Source of the DNA: Mycolicibacterium sp. 018/SC-01/001
GTDB taxonomy: Bacteria; Actinomycetota; Actinomycetes; Mycobacteriales; Mycobacteriaceae
DNA: 64,000 bases
Assembly: GCF_007096635.1 (NCBI RefSeq)
Contig: NZ_VKAA01000013.1
Span: forward strand, 62,001 to 126,000
Direction: 5' to 3'
Positions 8,975-16,617 of this stretch are shown here, piece by piece. A program made the position numbers and the translations under genes. The notes beneath the pieces were generated by a model. That model had not been told where the DNA came from and did not search any database. It worked only from the letters and a program-made list of their open reading frames with translations. Every line of letters begins with the position of its first letter. Position 1 is the first letter of the stretch.

Positions 8975-9703
8975 TCAGACGGCGGTGCCGCCGCCATCGA
9001 CGTGCAGTGTTGCCCCGGTGATGAAGCTCGCGCGCGGCGAGGCCAGGAAGAAGACGGCTTCGGCGATCTCCGCGGGGTCGGCGACGCGTCCCAGGGGGAG
9101 GGCGCGGCCGAGTTCGTCGTTGGTGGCACCCCACTCGGCGACGACGCCCTCGGTCGCGGTAGGGCCAGGGGCGACGTTGTTCACCCGAATGTTGTGGGCG
9201 CCGAATTCGGCGGCCCAGGTTCTGGTCAACTGCTCCACGGCAGCTTTCGATGCGCTGTACACCGAGGCACCGGGAACACCTTTGGACGCCACCATGGAAG
9301 TGATGTTGATGATCGCCCCGCCACCGCGGCGGATCATCGCGGGAACCGTTGCGGCCACGAGGAAGTAGAGTCCGCGAACATTGGTGGCGAAGGTGTGCCC
9401 GAAATCGCTTTCGCCTTGGTCGACGGTCAGTGCGGAGGGAAATCGTGCCGCGTTGTTGACGAGGATGTCGAGCTCGTAGTCGCGGGAAAGCCGGTCCGGG
9501 GCGTCCGGATCGGCCATGTCGGCTGCGACGAACAGGGCGTGAGGTCCGAGTTCGTCCTGCGCCTGTTCACCGCGTTCGCGATTCCGCCCGGTGACCACGA
9601 CGAAGGCACCGGCGTCCACCAGCCGACGGGAAGTGGCAAGCCCGATGCCAGCGGTCCCTCCGGTGACCAGCGCCGTGCGGCCAGCCAGCTCGCCGTCGGT
9701 CAT
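8975..9703 (-). CDS. SDR-family oxidoreductase
   Basis: 242 residues with the full classical SDR set: TGGTAGIG cofactor motif, NNA, a Ser in 'NITSMVAS', YSASK active site and a terminal 'GATLHVDGGG'. It is an NAD(P)-dependent dehydrogenase/reductase. It overlaps the upstream NmrA-like gene by ATGA (9700-9703), so translation is probably coupled. It is the intact paralogue of the degenerate SDR at 4731-5354; the shared 'LTRTWAAEFG' and 'FLASPRAS' segments make the relation obvious. Confidence 0.92.
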   Translation of the reverse strand: MTDGELAGRTALVTGGTAGIGLATSRRLVDAGAFVVVTGRNRERGEQAQDELGPHALFVAADMADPDAPDRLSRDYELDILVNNAARFPSALTVDQGESDFGHTFATNVRGLYFLVAATVPAMIRRGGGAIINITSMVASKGVPGASVYSASKAAVEQLTRTWAAEFGAHNIRVNNVAPGPTATEGVVAEWGATNDELGRALPLGRVADPAEIAEAVFFLASPRASFITGATLHVDGGGTAV

Positions 9704-10443
9704 CCTCGGCGCAGCCAGTCGGCAAGGCGGGTACGGCCCAATTGTGCGTGGCCGTCGGTGACCAGGCTGTTCTGTTGGATCGGAACGCCGAAGTAGGTCG
9801 CCTGCGGGTCGACTGTAATGGTCAGCTTCTTGCCCTGATGGGTGAAGACGATGCGGGCCATCTCGGCGAACGGCATTTTCTCCGGGCCGCCGAAATCCAG
9901 CATGCCGTTGTGAGGCTCCCCAGCGGCAACCCGCGCGATGACACCGGCAACCTCGGCCGCTGCGACGGGCTGTATGAGTGCATCCGGTGCGCGGACTTCA
10001 CCGTCGACCACCAGCGATCCGGCGATGCTTTCGGTGAATTCATGGAACTGGGTGGCCCGCACGATCGTATAGGGGACACCGGAGGTGGCCACCAGCTCCT
10101 CCTGGAGGTGTTTGCCACGCAAATAGCCATCGGCCTCGATGGCGTCCACACCGACAATCGACAGCAGCACGTAGTTCTTCACCTGCGCGGTCTTGGATTC
10201 CGACAGCAGCGTGGTGGTCGCCCTGGTGAAGAAATCCAATGCCGGTCCTGGTTCCATGCTGGGCGAGTTGAGGACGTCGACGATGGCGTCGGCGCCGTCG
10301 AGTGCATCCGGCACACCATCGCCGGTGACAACATCCACCCCTGTCGAGCGCGACGCGGCGACGACGTGATGACCTGCTTCACTAAGGAATTCGACGACCT
10401 GGGAGCCGATCTGTCCGGTGGCGCCCACCACGGTGATCTTCAT
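9700..10443 (-). CDS. NmrA-like / atypical SDR NAD(P)H-binding reductase
   Basis: 247 residues starting at ATG 10443, where AAAGGA lies 5 bp upstream; longer in-frame extensions lack homology. The Rossmann motif is GATGQIG (8-14). 'SIVGVDAIEADGY', 'VRATQFHEF' and 'ALIQPVAAAEVAGV' pair it with the gene at 3920-4687. The start overlaps the cupin stop (TGATG) and the end overlaps the SDR start, so it sits in a tightly coupled operon. Probably a reductase or redox-sensing protein. Confidence 0.87.
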   Translation of the reverse strand: MKITVVGATGQIGSQVVEFLSEAGHHVVAASRSTGVDVVTGDGVPDALDGADAIVDVLNSPSMEPGPALDFFTRATTTLLSESKTAQVKNYVLLSIVGVDAIEADGYLRGKHLQEELVATSGVPYTIVRATQFHEFTESIAGSLVVDGEVRAPDALIQPVAAAEVAGVIARVAAGEPHNGMLDFGGPEKMPFAEMARIVFTHQGKKLTITVDPQATYFGVPIQQNSLVTDGHAQLGRTRLADWLRRG

Positions 10444-10853
10444 CAGAATCCTTTCGGGATGCGGCGGTCTTTGCGTCGTTCGAGTTCGGCGTCGTCGACG
10501 AGCACGAACATGTCGACGCCCGGTCGGCACAGCATGGTCACGAGGAACCGCAGGGGTATGTCGTCGCGATTGTTGCCGTCGGAGTAGTGGATGACGTCGC
10601 CACCAGGTTCCCAGAAGGCTTCGCCGGCCTTGATGACCCGGGGCGCTTCGCCTTCCAGCTCGAAGAGCATCTCGCCCGCCAGCACGTAGCCGAAACACGG
10701 TCCGCCGGGGTGGCGGTGCGGCGGCGCACCTGCGTCGCCGGGACCCCATTCGATGATCGCGGTCATCGCATCGGCACCCTCGGGGATGACCGGCGGCGTC
10801 ACGGACTGGATGACCGTCATGGCCTTCGCGAGCTTGTCCATCACCTCAGACAT
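10443..10853 (-). CDS. Cupin-domain protein
   Basis: 136 residues. The cupin metal motif 1 is seen as 'GAPPHRHPGGPCFGYVLAGEM' spread over 21 residues (two His, a Gly-rich turn); motif 2 is 'GGDVIHYSDGNN'. Small single-domain cupins of this type may be metal-dependent dioxygenases/isomerases or sensors of small molecules. AAGGGA precedes ATG 10853. It overlaps the end of the flavoprotein gene by 8 bp and the start of the NmrA-like gene by 1 bp, so it belongs to the redox operon. No specific reaction can be assigned. Confidence 0.85.
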   Translation of the reverse strand: MSEVMDKLAKAMTVIQSVTPPVIPEGADAMTAIIEWGPGDAGAPPHRHPGGPCFGYVLAGEMLFELEGEAPRVIKAGEAFWEPGGDVIHYSDGNNRDDIPLRFLVTMLCRPGVDMFVLVDDAELERRKDRRIPKGF

Positions 10854-12006
10854 GTGCCGTTCCCTTCTGCAAATTGCGTTGTCTCTTACCGCCTCTGGGC
10901 CAGAAGTAGCTACCCGGCTTGCGGGCCTCCTTGGCCAGGAATGACACGGTGCCCCTGCACACCTGCTCCTTGATGGTGGCGGCGAGGCGGCCGCCGAGAT
11001 GCATCGGCATGGCGACATCGTTGAGATGCGACATCTGAATGGTTCCGGCGTGGCGGCCCAGGCTGATGCATTGACCCACGGAGACAGGGTTCAGATTCGC
11101 CGGCTTTTGGCCGTCCAGGCGGGCCAGGAGAGTGTCGGCGGCCTGTGAGGCCAGCGGCATGGCGAGCTGGCAGCTCATCCGCAACGGTGCACCCGACGGG
11201 GATGCGGCGTCACCCGCGGCGATGATCGAGGAATCGTCGGTGCTCGTGAGTGTCTCGTTGGTGAGCAGTCGACCGAGCCGATCGGTGGTCAAGCCGCTGG
11301 CGGCGGCCAGGTTCGGAACCCCGAAGCCAGCTGTCCACACCGTCACCGCACTGGGCACGTTCGTGCCGTCGTGCAACGTGACGCGATCCGCGTGCACCTG
11401 GGTGACAGTGGCGTTCTGCACGACGACGACACCCAGCATCTTCAGACGTTTCGCGACCGAGCGGCGGCCGCCCTTTGCCAGCGACGGGCCCAGGGCACCG
11501 GTGACCAGGGTGACGCGTCGGCCGGCCTCGGCGAACTCGGATGCCGCTTCGATCCCGGTGAGGCCTCCGCCGACGACCACGATGGGCGCCCGCAACGGGA
11601 CATCGGACAGGCGTTGTGCGAGCCGTTTCGCCGCTTCGTATTCACCTAGCGGGAAGGCATGCGCGCGGGCACCGGCTACCGCGTCTGGGAGCGGTGAGGT
11701 GCTGCCGACGGCGTATACCAGGTAGTCGTAGTCCAGCGTGGCTCCCGAAGCCAGGTGCAGTCGGCGGTCGGCGGCGTCGATCCGCGTGGCAGAGTCGAAC
11801 ACCAACTTGGCGCGGTCGGTCAGTACCGTCGCGTAGTCCTGTACGGCGTCGTCGTTGCCGGCCACCAACTGGTGCAGACGGATTCGTTCCACGAAGTGCG
11901 GTCGGGGGTTGATCACGACGATGTCGGTATCGGAACGTTGGCTCAACCGGTTGGCGGCCAGGACGCCGGCGTATCCGCCGCCGACGACCACAACGGTGAT
12001 CGTCAT
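10846..12006 (-). CDS. FAD-dependent pyridine nucleotide oxidoreductase, NDH-2-like
   Basis: 386 residues. The FAD-binding GGGYAG motif is near residues 9-14, a second NAD(P)H Rossmann motif 'VVGGGLTGIEAASEFAEAG' lies mid-protein, and 'IIAAGDAA' closes the FAD site. This is the layout of type II NADH dehydrogenases and AIF-like disulfide-independent reductases. It lacks an obvious transmembrane helix. It may reduce quinones or electrophiles, in line with the nitroreductase and SDR genes of the same operon. It overlaps the upstream small ORF by ATGA. Confidence 0.87.
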   Translation of the reverse strand: MTITVVVVGGGYAGVLAANRLSQRSDTDIVVINPRPHFVERIRLHQLVAGNDDAVQDYATVLTDRAKLVFDSATRIDAADRRLHLASGATLDYDYLVYAVGSTSPLPDAVAGARAHAFPLGEYEAAKRLAQRLSDVPLRAPIVVVGGGLTGIEAASEFAEAGRRVTLVTGALGPSLAKGGRRSVAKRLKMLGVVVVQNATVTQVHADRVTLHDGTNVPSAVTVWTAGFGVPNLAAASGLTTDRLGRLLTNETLTSTDDSSIIAAGDAASPSGAPLRMSCQLAMPLASQAADTLLARLDGQKPANLNPVSVGQCISLGRHAGTIQMSHLNDVAMPMHLGGRLAATIKEQVCRGTVSFLAKEARKPGSYFWPRGGKRQRNLQKGTAHV

Positions 12007-12167
12007 GAGATGTCCTGCCCCGAGGCTGTGTGACCGACGTGGCCGGTTTTCGTGAGCAACGCGTCAGTCGGGCCGGTGAGCGGGGACGTCCACCGGGTGT
12101 CGACAGCGTGCTTCGGCGCTGCAACGACCGCGGCGGTTACGCAGGGGGTGTAGACGGTGGATGTCAT
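12003..12167 (-). CDS. Small leader ORF of the redox operon, unknown
   Basis: 54 residues from ATG 12167, with AGGAG about 10 bp upstream. The stop overlaps the flavoprotein start (ATGA), which is the same coupling used throughout this operon. The peptide (starting MTSTVYTPCVTAAV) is Thr/Ala/His-rich with one Cys and no recognisable domain or signal peptide. It may be a genuine small protein, or it may serve mainly to couple translation of the flavoprotein gene. Confidence 0.45.
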   Translation of the reverse strand: MTSTVYTPCVTAAVVAAPKHAVDTRWTSPLTGPTDALLTKTGHVGHTASGQDIS

Positions 12168-12507
12168 GAGTAGCGACTCCTGCAATCGAGTATCACGACC
12201 GTCGCGCCCTTCTGTTGTCGAGTGTTGGCTACACAGTGGCAGCCACAGCGCGGCGAAGGACCACGCACATCACGTAGTCGCCTTGACGGAAGAATGGCGA
12301 CCCCGACTCGTCAACCACCCTGCTGGACGCAACCACAGTGCAGTTGCGCGGCTTTTTCGGCGCTCAGGGCAAAAGCAGTAGGGGTAGCGGACACCCTGCC
12401 CGCTTCGAACAATCTCGATGCCGAGTGGGTCCCCGTGGCGAGTCACCCGCACTGTCTGAAGCCTCCCGCGTTTGATGCGCACCTCTCTTCTTGGGAAGGT
12501 GCATATC
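12168..12507. other. Non-coding stretch upstream of the redox operon
   Basis: 340 bp without a convincing gene. It must contain the promoter of the minus-strand redox operon; a GATACT element lies about 35 bp before the small ORF start on the minus strand, but no confident -35 was found. The IS3-family remnant begins at its right end. A TG-starting stretch near 12453 could be the element's left terminal repeat, but its partner is missing. Confidence 0.4.
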
Positions 12508-12821
12508 GTGGCGAGCAAGTACGACCCGGAGACCCGGGCAAGGGCTGTGCGTCTGGTGTTGGATCACCGTGAGGACTATCCGAGTGAGTGGGCGGCGATC
12601 ACCGCGGTGTCCAAGCGGTTGGGCATGACGGCGGAGACCCTGCGTAACTGGATCCGTCATCATCAGGTCGACGACGGCGAGCGTGACGGGGTGCCCAGCG
12701 CGGCAGCTGCGGGGACCGGGCGCTGAAGCGGCGTAACGCCGAGCTGGAGCAGACCATCGAAATCCTGAAGGCGGCAACGACTTTCTTCGCGCGGGCGAGC
12801 AACCCGCGCAACCGCCGCTGA
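12508..12821 (+). pseudogene. IS3-family transposase OrfA, frameshifted
   Basis: The GTG start at 12508 has AAGG upstream. The first part encodes the OrfA helix-turn-helix ('YDPETRARAVRLVLDHRE' to 'GMTAETLRNWIRHHQVD'). Around 12705-12715 the frame shifts by one base: the original frame stops at 12726, while the leucine-zipper part ('LKRRNAELEQTIEILKAATTFFA') continues in another frame to the stop at 12819-12821. A 1-nt loss is the simplest explanation. This break is distinct from the programmed -1 frameshift of IS3 elements, which would be further downstream. Confidence 0.78.
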
Positions 12822-13120
12822 CCGCCACGGTCTGCGAGTTCATCGCCGAGAACAGGGACCGTTTCGGGGTCGCTCCGATCTGCCGCGTGCTCACCGAGCA
12901 CGGGGTATCCATCGCCCCGCGAACGTTCTACGCCTGGGCCACGCGCGCCCCGTCGAAGCGGGCCCTGTGGGACGCTACGATCACCGAGATTCTGGCCGGC
13001 TACTACGAGCCTGACGCCCTGGGCCACCGCCGGCCGGAGTCGCTGTACGGGTCATTGAAGATGTGGGCCCATCTGCAGCGCGAGGGCATCCCGGTGGCCA
13101 AGTCCACGGTGCACGGCGGC
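12822..13120 (+). pseudogene. IS3-family transposase OrfB, N-terminal fragment
   Basis: Reads 'FIAENRDRFGVAPICRVL', 'SIAPRTFYAWATRAPSKRA' and 'HRRPESLYGSLKMWAHLQRE', which is the N-terminal HTH_21 region of IS3 OrfB proteins. It is in the -1 frame relative to the end of orfA. About two thirds, including all DDE catalytic residues, are absent. After position 13120 the frame drifts into unrelated sequence and stops at 13208-13210. Confidence 0.78.
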
Positions 13121-13348
13121 GGACCCGCGACTACGACGCTAGCGGACACGCCAGTTTTGCGGGCTGAATCTGCGAAGCCACCCCTTGAAGGTCTGCGCGC
13201 ACCGCCGTAAGCAAGCCCTGCCAGCGATCGTGGCTACAGTTGCGTCACGACGTGATCGGCGAACCCGGAGTGGGTACGTCTCCACGAATCAGGTTGCGAG
13301 AGCGCAACGCAGCCCATTGAGCCGAAGGAATGCCGAGCTGACCAGTCT

Positions 13349-13465
13349 CTCGCCAGGATCGCAGCGCTCGTCGGACTCGTGGTGCTCGATCAGCAACTGA
13401 GCCCATGGCACTACGTGGCGATCATGTTCGTGACGGTTGCCGGCGTGGGAGCGGCGGGGACGGGG
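13349..13465 (+). pseudogene. C-terminal fragment of an EamA/RhtA-type transporter
   Basis: The frame reads 'ARIAALVGLVVLDQQLSPW' followed by 'HYVAIMFVTVAGVGAAGTG'. This resembles the last two transmembrane segments of EamA (drug/metabolite transporter) proteins, where 'P.(V/I)AAL.G' and 'V..AG.G' are conserved. The rest of the transporter is missing and the frame runs on into the alcohol dehydrogenase remnant. The identification rests on a short match. Confidence 0.45.
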
Positions 13466-13546
13466 TTGCCGCAGCGGCCGTCAGCGACGACGCGCGGTGT
13501 TGATCATGAACTCCCGATGACCTCGAGACGGTCGCGACCCCTGCTC

Positions 13547-14088
13547 GGCGGCTACATCCCGACCATGCGCGCCGGCGACGTGCTGGGGCACGAATTCATG
13601 GGCGAGGTGGTCGAAGTCGGCTCGGCAGTCCGCAATCACCAGGTGGGTAAGCGGGTCGTGGTGTGTTCGTTCATCGCGTGCGGACAGTGTTGGTACTGCC
13701 AGAACGAGTTGTTCTCCCTGTGAGACAACGGCAATCCCAACCCTGCGCTCACGGAAGGCATGTGGGGCTCCGCGATCGGCGGCTGCTTCGCCTACAGCCA
13801 CGCGCTCGGCGGGTACGCCGGTAGCCACGCCGAATGCATTCGCGTGCCCTACGCCGACCACGGTGCATTCACTGTGCCCGAGGGGGTGTCGGACCTGGCA
13901 GCGCTGTTCGCCTCCGACGCCGCCCCGACCGGGTGGACCGGCGCCGACGGTGCCGGTGTCGCCCCGGGCGACATCGTCGCGGTGTGGGGTGCCGGCGGGG
14001 TGGGGCAGATGGCTGCCCGCGGCGCGATGCTCATGGGCGCTGAGCAAGTCATCGTCATCGACCGGTTACCGGAACGCCTCGTCCACAG
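13547..14088 (+). pseudogene. Zinc-dependent alcohol dehydrogenase remnant with in-frame stop
   Basis: Reads 'GYIPTMRAGDVLGHEFMGEV', then a structural-zinc loop C-x2-C-x2-C, then TGA at 13721-13723 where the family has the fourth structural Cys (C..DN). The same frame resumes with 'DNGNPNPALTEGMWG' and 'LGGYAGSHAECIRVPYAD' and reaches the cofactor motif 'VWGAGGVGQMAARGAMLMGA', ending near 'IDRLPERL'. The N-terminal ~35 residues (including the catalytic Cys) and the C-terminal third are missing. The source was a glutathione-independent formaldehyde-dehydrogenase-like MDR enzyme. The left joint is with the EamA tail and the right joint is with an opposite-strand gene. Confidence 0.8.
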
Positions 14089-14371
14089 AGCCGTTACCGC
14101 GGCAACCGGTGACCAACTGATCGATGTCGACCGAATCGTCCAGGCTCTCCGACATTCGATCCCACGAATCGTCGACGCACCGGTATGCGGCTTCCAAACG
14201 GCAGCGTCCCAGGCCTGGCACGGCGGCCGCTGCCTCGGCGAGAACATCTGCGGCATCGGGATTTTCAAAATTGAGCGCGGTGAGAACAGTCAGCTCGTCC
14301 GATAGCGAGCCGGTGCCACGCGGCGCGGCGGCCATGGTTCGTTCCACTCCACCAGAGTCGTCCATCGTCAA
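14066..14371 (-). pseudogene. N-terminal fragment of an unidentified minus-strand gene
   Basis: From ATG 14371 the minus strand reads a protein-like, Ala-rich acidic sequence ('DELTVLTALNFENPDAAD', 'EAAAAVPGLGRCRLEAAYR'). It resembles the start of mycobacterial sensor/GAF-type proteins, but the match is too short to name. It ends against the alcohol dehydrogenase remnant around 14088, where the coding character changes strand. It is probably a gene beheaded by the same rearrangement. Confidence 0.4.
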
Positions 14372-14654
14372 CCGCCGCTTCTTGACAGTCTCCTGCTGAC
14401 GCCGCGGGGCATCTCGACTGCCGCGACCCGTCCTACCTGGATGGTCCTACCCGCAGGAAAAGCGTTCAAACGACAGTCCGGCGGGGCAGCACCGCATGAC
14501 CGGCGTGAAGAACGGGGCGATGCACCGAAGGGTCCTCGAGCGCCTCTCAGAAGCGCTCGCGCGAATCAGATCTGTGTCTGGGGCGATGACGTGGTGATCG
14601 GCCGCGAGTGGAAACTCAGATCGAATGGCCGATTGCGCAACGAGTCCCCGCAAC
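14372..14654. other. Intergenic stretch without a recognisable gene
   Basis: 283 bp between the truncated minus-strand fragment and the SatP-like gene stop. Short open frames occur but encode Arg-rich, low-plausibility peptides. It marks the right edge of the degraded region. Confidence 0.4.
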
Positions 14655-15293
14655 TCACGCGATGAGGGGCCGTCCGAGCGGAAGGCTCCGTCCGCCCGTC
14701 TCTTCCCACAGGGACGCCGCGTAGAAGTACACGACGAACGCGACGAAGACGAAGACCAGCCAACCGCCCACGTGCGTCGCGCCTGGACTGCCGGAGAGAT
14801 TGCCGACCAGCAGTGCCGCGAGCGCAGCATCGACGACGAGCAGCAGAACCGGGTAGGTCCAGGGGAGACGGAGTAGTAGCACGGTGAGGAGTCCGATCGT
14901 GACGAGCCAGCTCGTCAGCCACAGTGCGACGGTCCCGGCGGTGTCGCCGGCGGCGATGCCGAACCAGTTGTGCGCGAGGCCCAGTGACAGAACGGCGTAA
15001 CTGCCGTAGAAGCCGAAGAACGTGCCGTAGACGGTGGCGTTGACGTTCTGTCCCAGCGCCGCCGCCCAGATCATGGCAATCAGAAGCCCGATGGAGGTGG
15101 CGGATAGCAGCACGGGTACCGGCGCGGCCGCGACATCGAGGATGCCGGTGTTGGTCACGCCGAGTCCAAAGCCGCCGGCAATGATCAGTGGGAGCGCAAC
15201 GAGACCGGGGTTGCCCGGACGCCCATCGGTACCGCTGGTCGTCTCCGGATCGGTGAGTGTCGACAGGGTGTCGGGAATTGCGATGTCTGTCAT
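14655..15293 (-). CDS. GPR1/FUN34/YaaH (SatP-like) acetate/succinate transporter
   Basis: 212 residues with about six transmembrane helices. 'GNPGLVALPLIIAGGFGLG' corresponds to the NPAPLGL-type motif at the start of TM1 in the AceTr family. A conserved 'YGTFFGFYGSYAVLSLGLA' segment and the FLAGLVL-like helix pattern fit as well. Family members take up acetate or other short acids with protons and are often induced on acetate. The gene stands alone, upstream on the minus strand of the degraded region and 105 bp after the oxygenase stop. Confidence 0.87.
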   Translation of the reverse strand: MTDIAIPDTLSTLTDPETTSGTDGRPGNPGLVALPLIIAGGFGLGVTNTGILDVAAAPVPVLLSATSIGLLIAMIWAAALGQNVNATVYGTFFGFYGSYAVLSLGLAHNWFGIAAGDTAGTVALWLTSWLVTIGLLTVLLLRLPWTYPVLLLVVDAALAALLVGNLSGSPGATHVGGWLVFVFVAFVVYFYAASLWEETGGRSLPLGRPLIA

Positions 15294-15398
15294 GGGGTTT
15301 CCTCGGCTTCAGCTGATCGGCGGTGTACGTCGAACACGGCCCGACGCTAGCCGCGCCATGAACGCTTCGGCAGAGTTGCGATCAGCGCGACGCCAACG

Positions 15399-16385
15399 TC
15401 AGGGTGCCGGACGGCCTGCGACGATGCCGTGATGAATCTCGGCCACATCGGGGTGAGCGCGAGTACGGGACTTCCAGGCATTCTCGCCGTAGGTGTGGAA
15501 GATCGGGTTCTCCGGATCGGCCTCGACTCCCCGGGACAGCGCGGCGAGCTCCGGGGGCAACGAAATGATGGGCACGAGGGCGTCCAGCGCCGGGTTGAGG
15601 AAGTATGGGATCGAAACACGATCGGTTCCCGGCGCCGGTGACTGCACGCGGTGCTGTGTCGCCCGGAGATAGCCGCCGGTAGCCACCTCGAGCAGCTCTC
15701 CGATGTTCACGATGAATGCGCCGGCCAGCGGCGGGACGTCGACCCAACGGTCACGGGCCAGCTCCACTTGCAGGCCCTTCGAATCCGGCTCGACGAGTAG
15801 CAGTGTCAGCACGCCCGAGTCTTTGTGCGCGCCAACGCCTTGCGGGTTGTCGGCACTTCCGGGGTAGCGCACCACCTTGATGAGTGTGGCGGGTAGATCG
15901 GCGAATGCCGCGTCGAAGTGGTCCTCGGCGGCGCCGAGGGACACCGCCCAGTGCCGCAGCAGGCGCAGCCCGACGGTCGACAGCGTATCGTCCCATTTCT
16001 CGAACGCTGACCGGAACCTCGCCGGCCGTTCGGGCCACAGGTTGGGGCCCTGCAGTCGCCAGTAGCCGTCGGCATCGGGGATGGTCTCGCGTTCGGGCCC
16101 GATGTCGATCTGCTCTCGCCAGTCCACCTTGCCGTTGGTCAGTTCCCCGCCGATGCGGGAGTAACCCCGGAACTGTGGACTGCGCAGCTGACTGATCTCG
16201 TTCTTCTGCTCGACCGGCAGAGCGAAGAACTCGCGCGCGAGCTCGATGATCTCGGCGATCTGCTCCTCGGGTACGCCGTGGCCGGTGAGGTAGAAGAACC
16301 CGGCGGTGTGCGCGGCCTCTCTCAACGAGGTCCGGAAGGCGGCGGGATCGTCGTCGGCGGTGGAGAGATCGAGGACCGGCAGCAT
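15399..16385 (-). CDS. Isopenicillin-N-synthase-like Fe(II)/2-oxoglutarate oxygenase
   Basis: 328 residues from ATG 16385. The N-terminal DIOX_N domain ('GFFYLTGHGVPEEQI') precedes the 2OG-Fe(II) core: 'AHKDSGVLTLL' gives the His-x-Asp, 'TQHRVQSP' the distal His and 'DRVSIPYF' the Arg-x-Ser that binds 2-oxoglutarate. Such non-haem iron enzymes hydroxylate or desaturate small molecules; the substrate is unknown. A TTG at 16421 could add 12 residues, but that region overlaps palindromic sequence that looks regulatory. The flanking intergenic region (16386-16617) carries several inverted repeats. Confidence 0.88.
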   Translation of the reverse strand: MLPVLDLSTADDDPAAFRTSLREAAHTAGFFYLTGHGVPEEQIAEIIELAREFFALPVEQKNEISQLRSPQFRGYSRIGGELTNGKVDWREQIDIGPERETIPDADGYWRLQGPNLWPERPARFRSAFEKWDDTLSTVGLRLLRHWAVSLGAAEDHFDAAFADLPATLIKVVRYPGSADNPQGVGAHKDSGVLTLLLVEPDSKGLQVELARDRWVDVPPLAGAFIVNIGELLEVATGGYLRATQHRVQSPAPGTDRVSIPYFLNPALDALVPIISLPPELAALSRGVEADPENPIFHTYGENAWKSRTRAHPDVAEIHHGIVAGRPAP

Positions 16386-16425
16386 GGCCACGATTGTGCG
16401 CACCGGATCCCGCGGTGCCAAGGAG

Positions 16426-16453
16426 TGTGAACGAACTCTTCACAGGTGTGAAG
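16426..16453. promoter_or_regulatory. Overlapping inverted repeats upstream of the oxygenase gene
   Basis: Three alternating half-sites TGTGAA / TTCACA / TGTGAA occur at 16426, 16439 and 16447. The right pair forms a 16-bp perfect palindrome CTTCACAggTGTGAAG (16438-16453). It lies 41-68 bp before ATG 16385, where an operator of a TetR- or GntR-type repressor would fit. The spacing is wrong for a CRP site (N6 required). Confidence 0.5.
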
Positions 16454-16473
16454 TACACATATGGCCTGTCGTT

Positions 16474-16485
16474 GGACATGTGTCC
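16474..16485. promoter_or_regulatory. Palindrome GGACAtgTGTCC
   Basis: A perfect 5-bp-arm inverted repeat lies 21 bp from the TGTGAA cluster, in the same 232-bp intergenic region. It may be a second operator or a different regulator's site. Evidence is symmetry only. Confidence 0.35.
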
Positions 16486-16545
16486 GCTGTGGGTTCAACA
16501 GCCTTGCGGTCAACGGAAGCGCTGCGCAGCTCGAATCTGGACTCC

Positions 16546-16585
16546 GTCGGTCGAGGGTGCCGCAGGTCGGTCGAGGGTGCCGCAG
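16546..16585. repeat. Two exact tandem copies of a 20-bp unit
   Basis: GTCGGTCGAGGGTGCCGCAG occurs twice head to tail (16546-16565 and 16566-16585) just before the stop of the DapB-like gene at 16618. There is no sign of coding potential. It is probably a recent slippage or VNTR-type duplication. Confidence 0.85.
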
Positions 16586-16617
16586 ACAGCGCCGAGTACC
16601 AGCAGGGACGCGACGAG

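Larger units (their letters stand above)
12453..13120 (+). mobile_element. Truncated IS3-family insertion sequence
   Basis: Contains a frameshifted orfA and the first third of orfB in the expected overlapping arrangement. The DDE catalytic region and right end are missing: homology stops abruptly near 13120 after 'GIPVAKSTVH'. The left boundary is approximate (candidate TG terminus at 12453). No target-site duplication can be identified because one end is gone. The element cannot transpose by itself. Confidence 0.75.

Noticed and set aside
14441..14665. A 74-residue plus-strand ORF in the gap after the degraded region
   Set aside because: It encodes a basic low-complexity peptide with no ribosome-binding site and overlaps the SatP-like gene end.
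16426..16444. CRP/cAMP site
   Set aside because: The half-sites TGTGA and TCACA are 9 bp apart; the mycobacterial CRP consensus needs 6.
16441..16560. tRNA-like pieces (GGGTTCAA, CTCGAATC) before the oxygenase gene
   Set aside because: No cloverleaf can be formed; the T-loop and acceptor stem do not pair.
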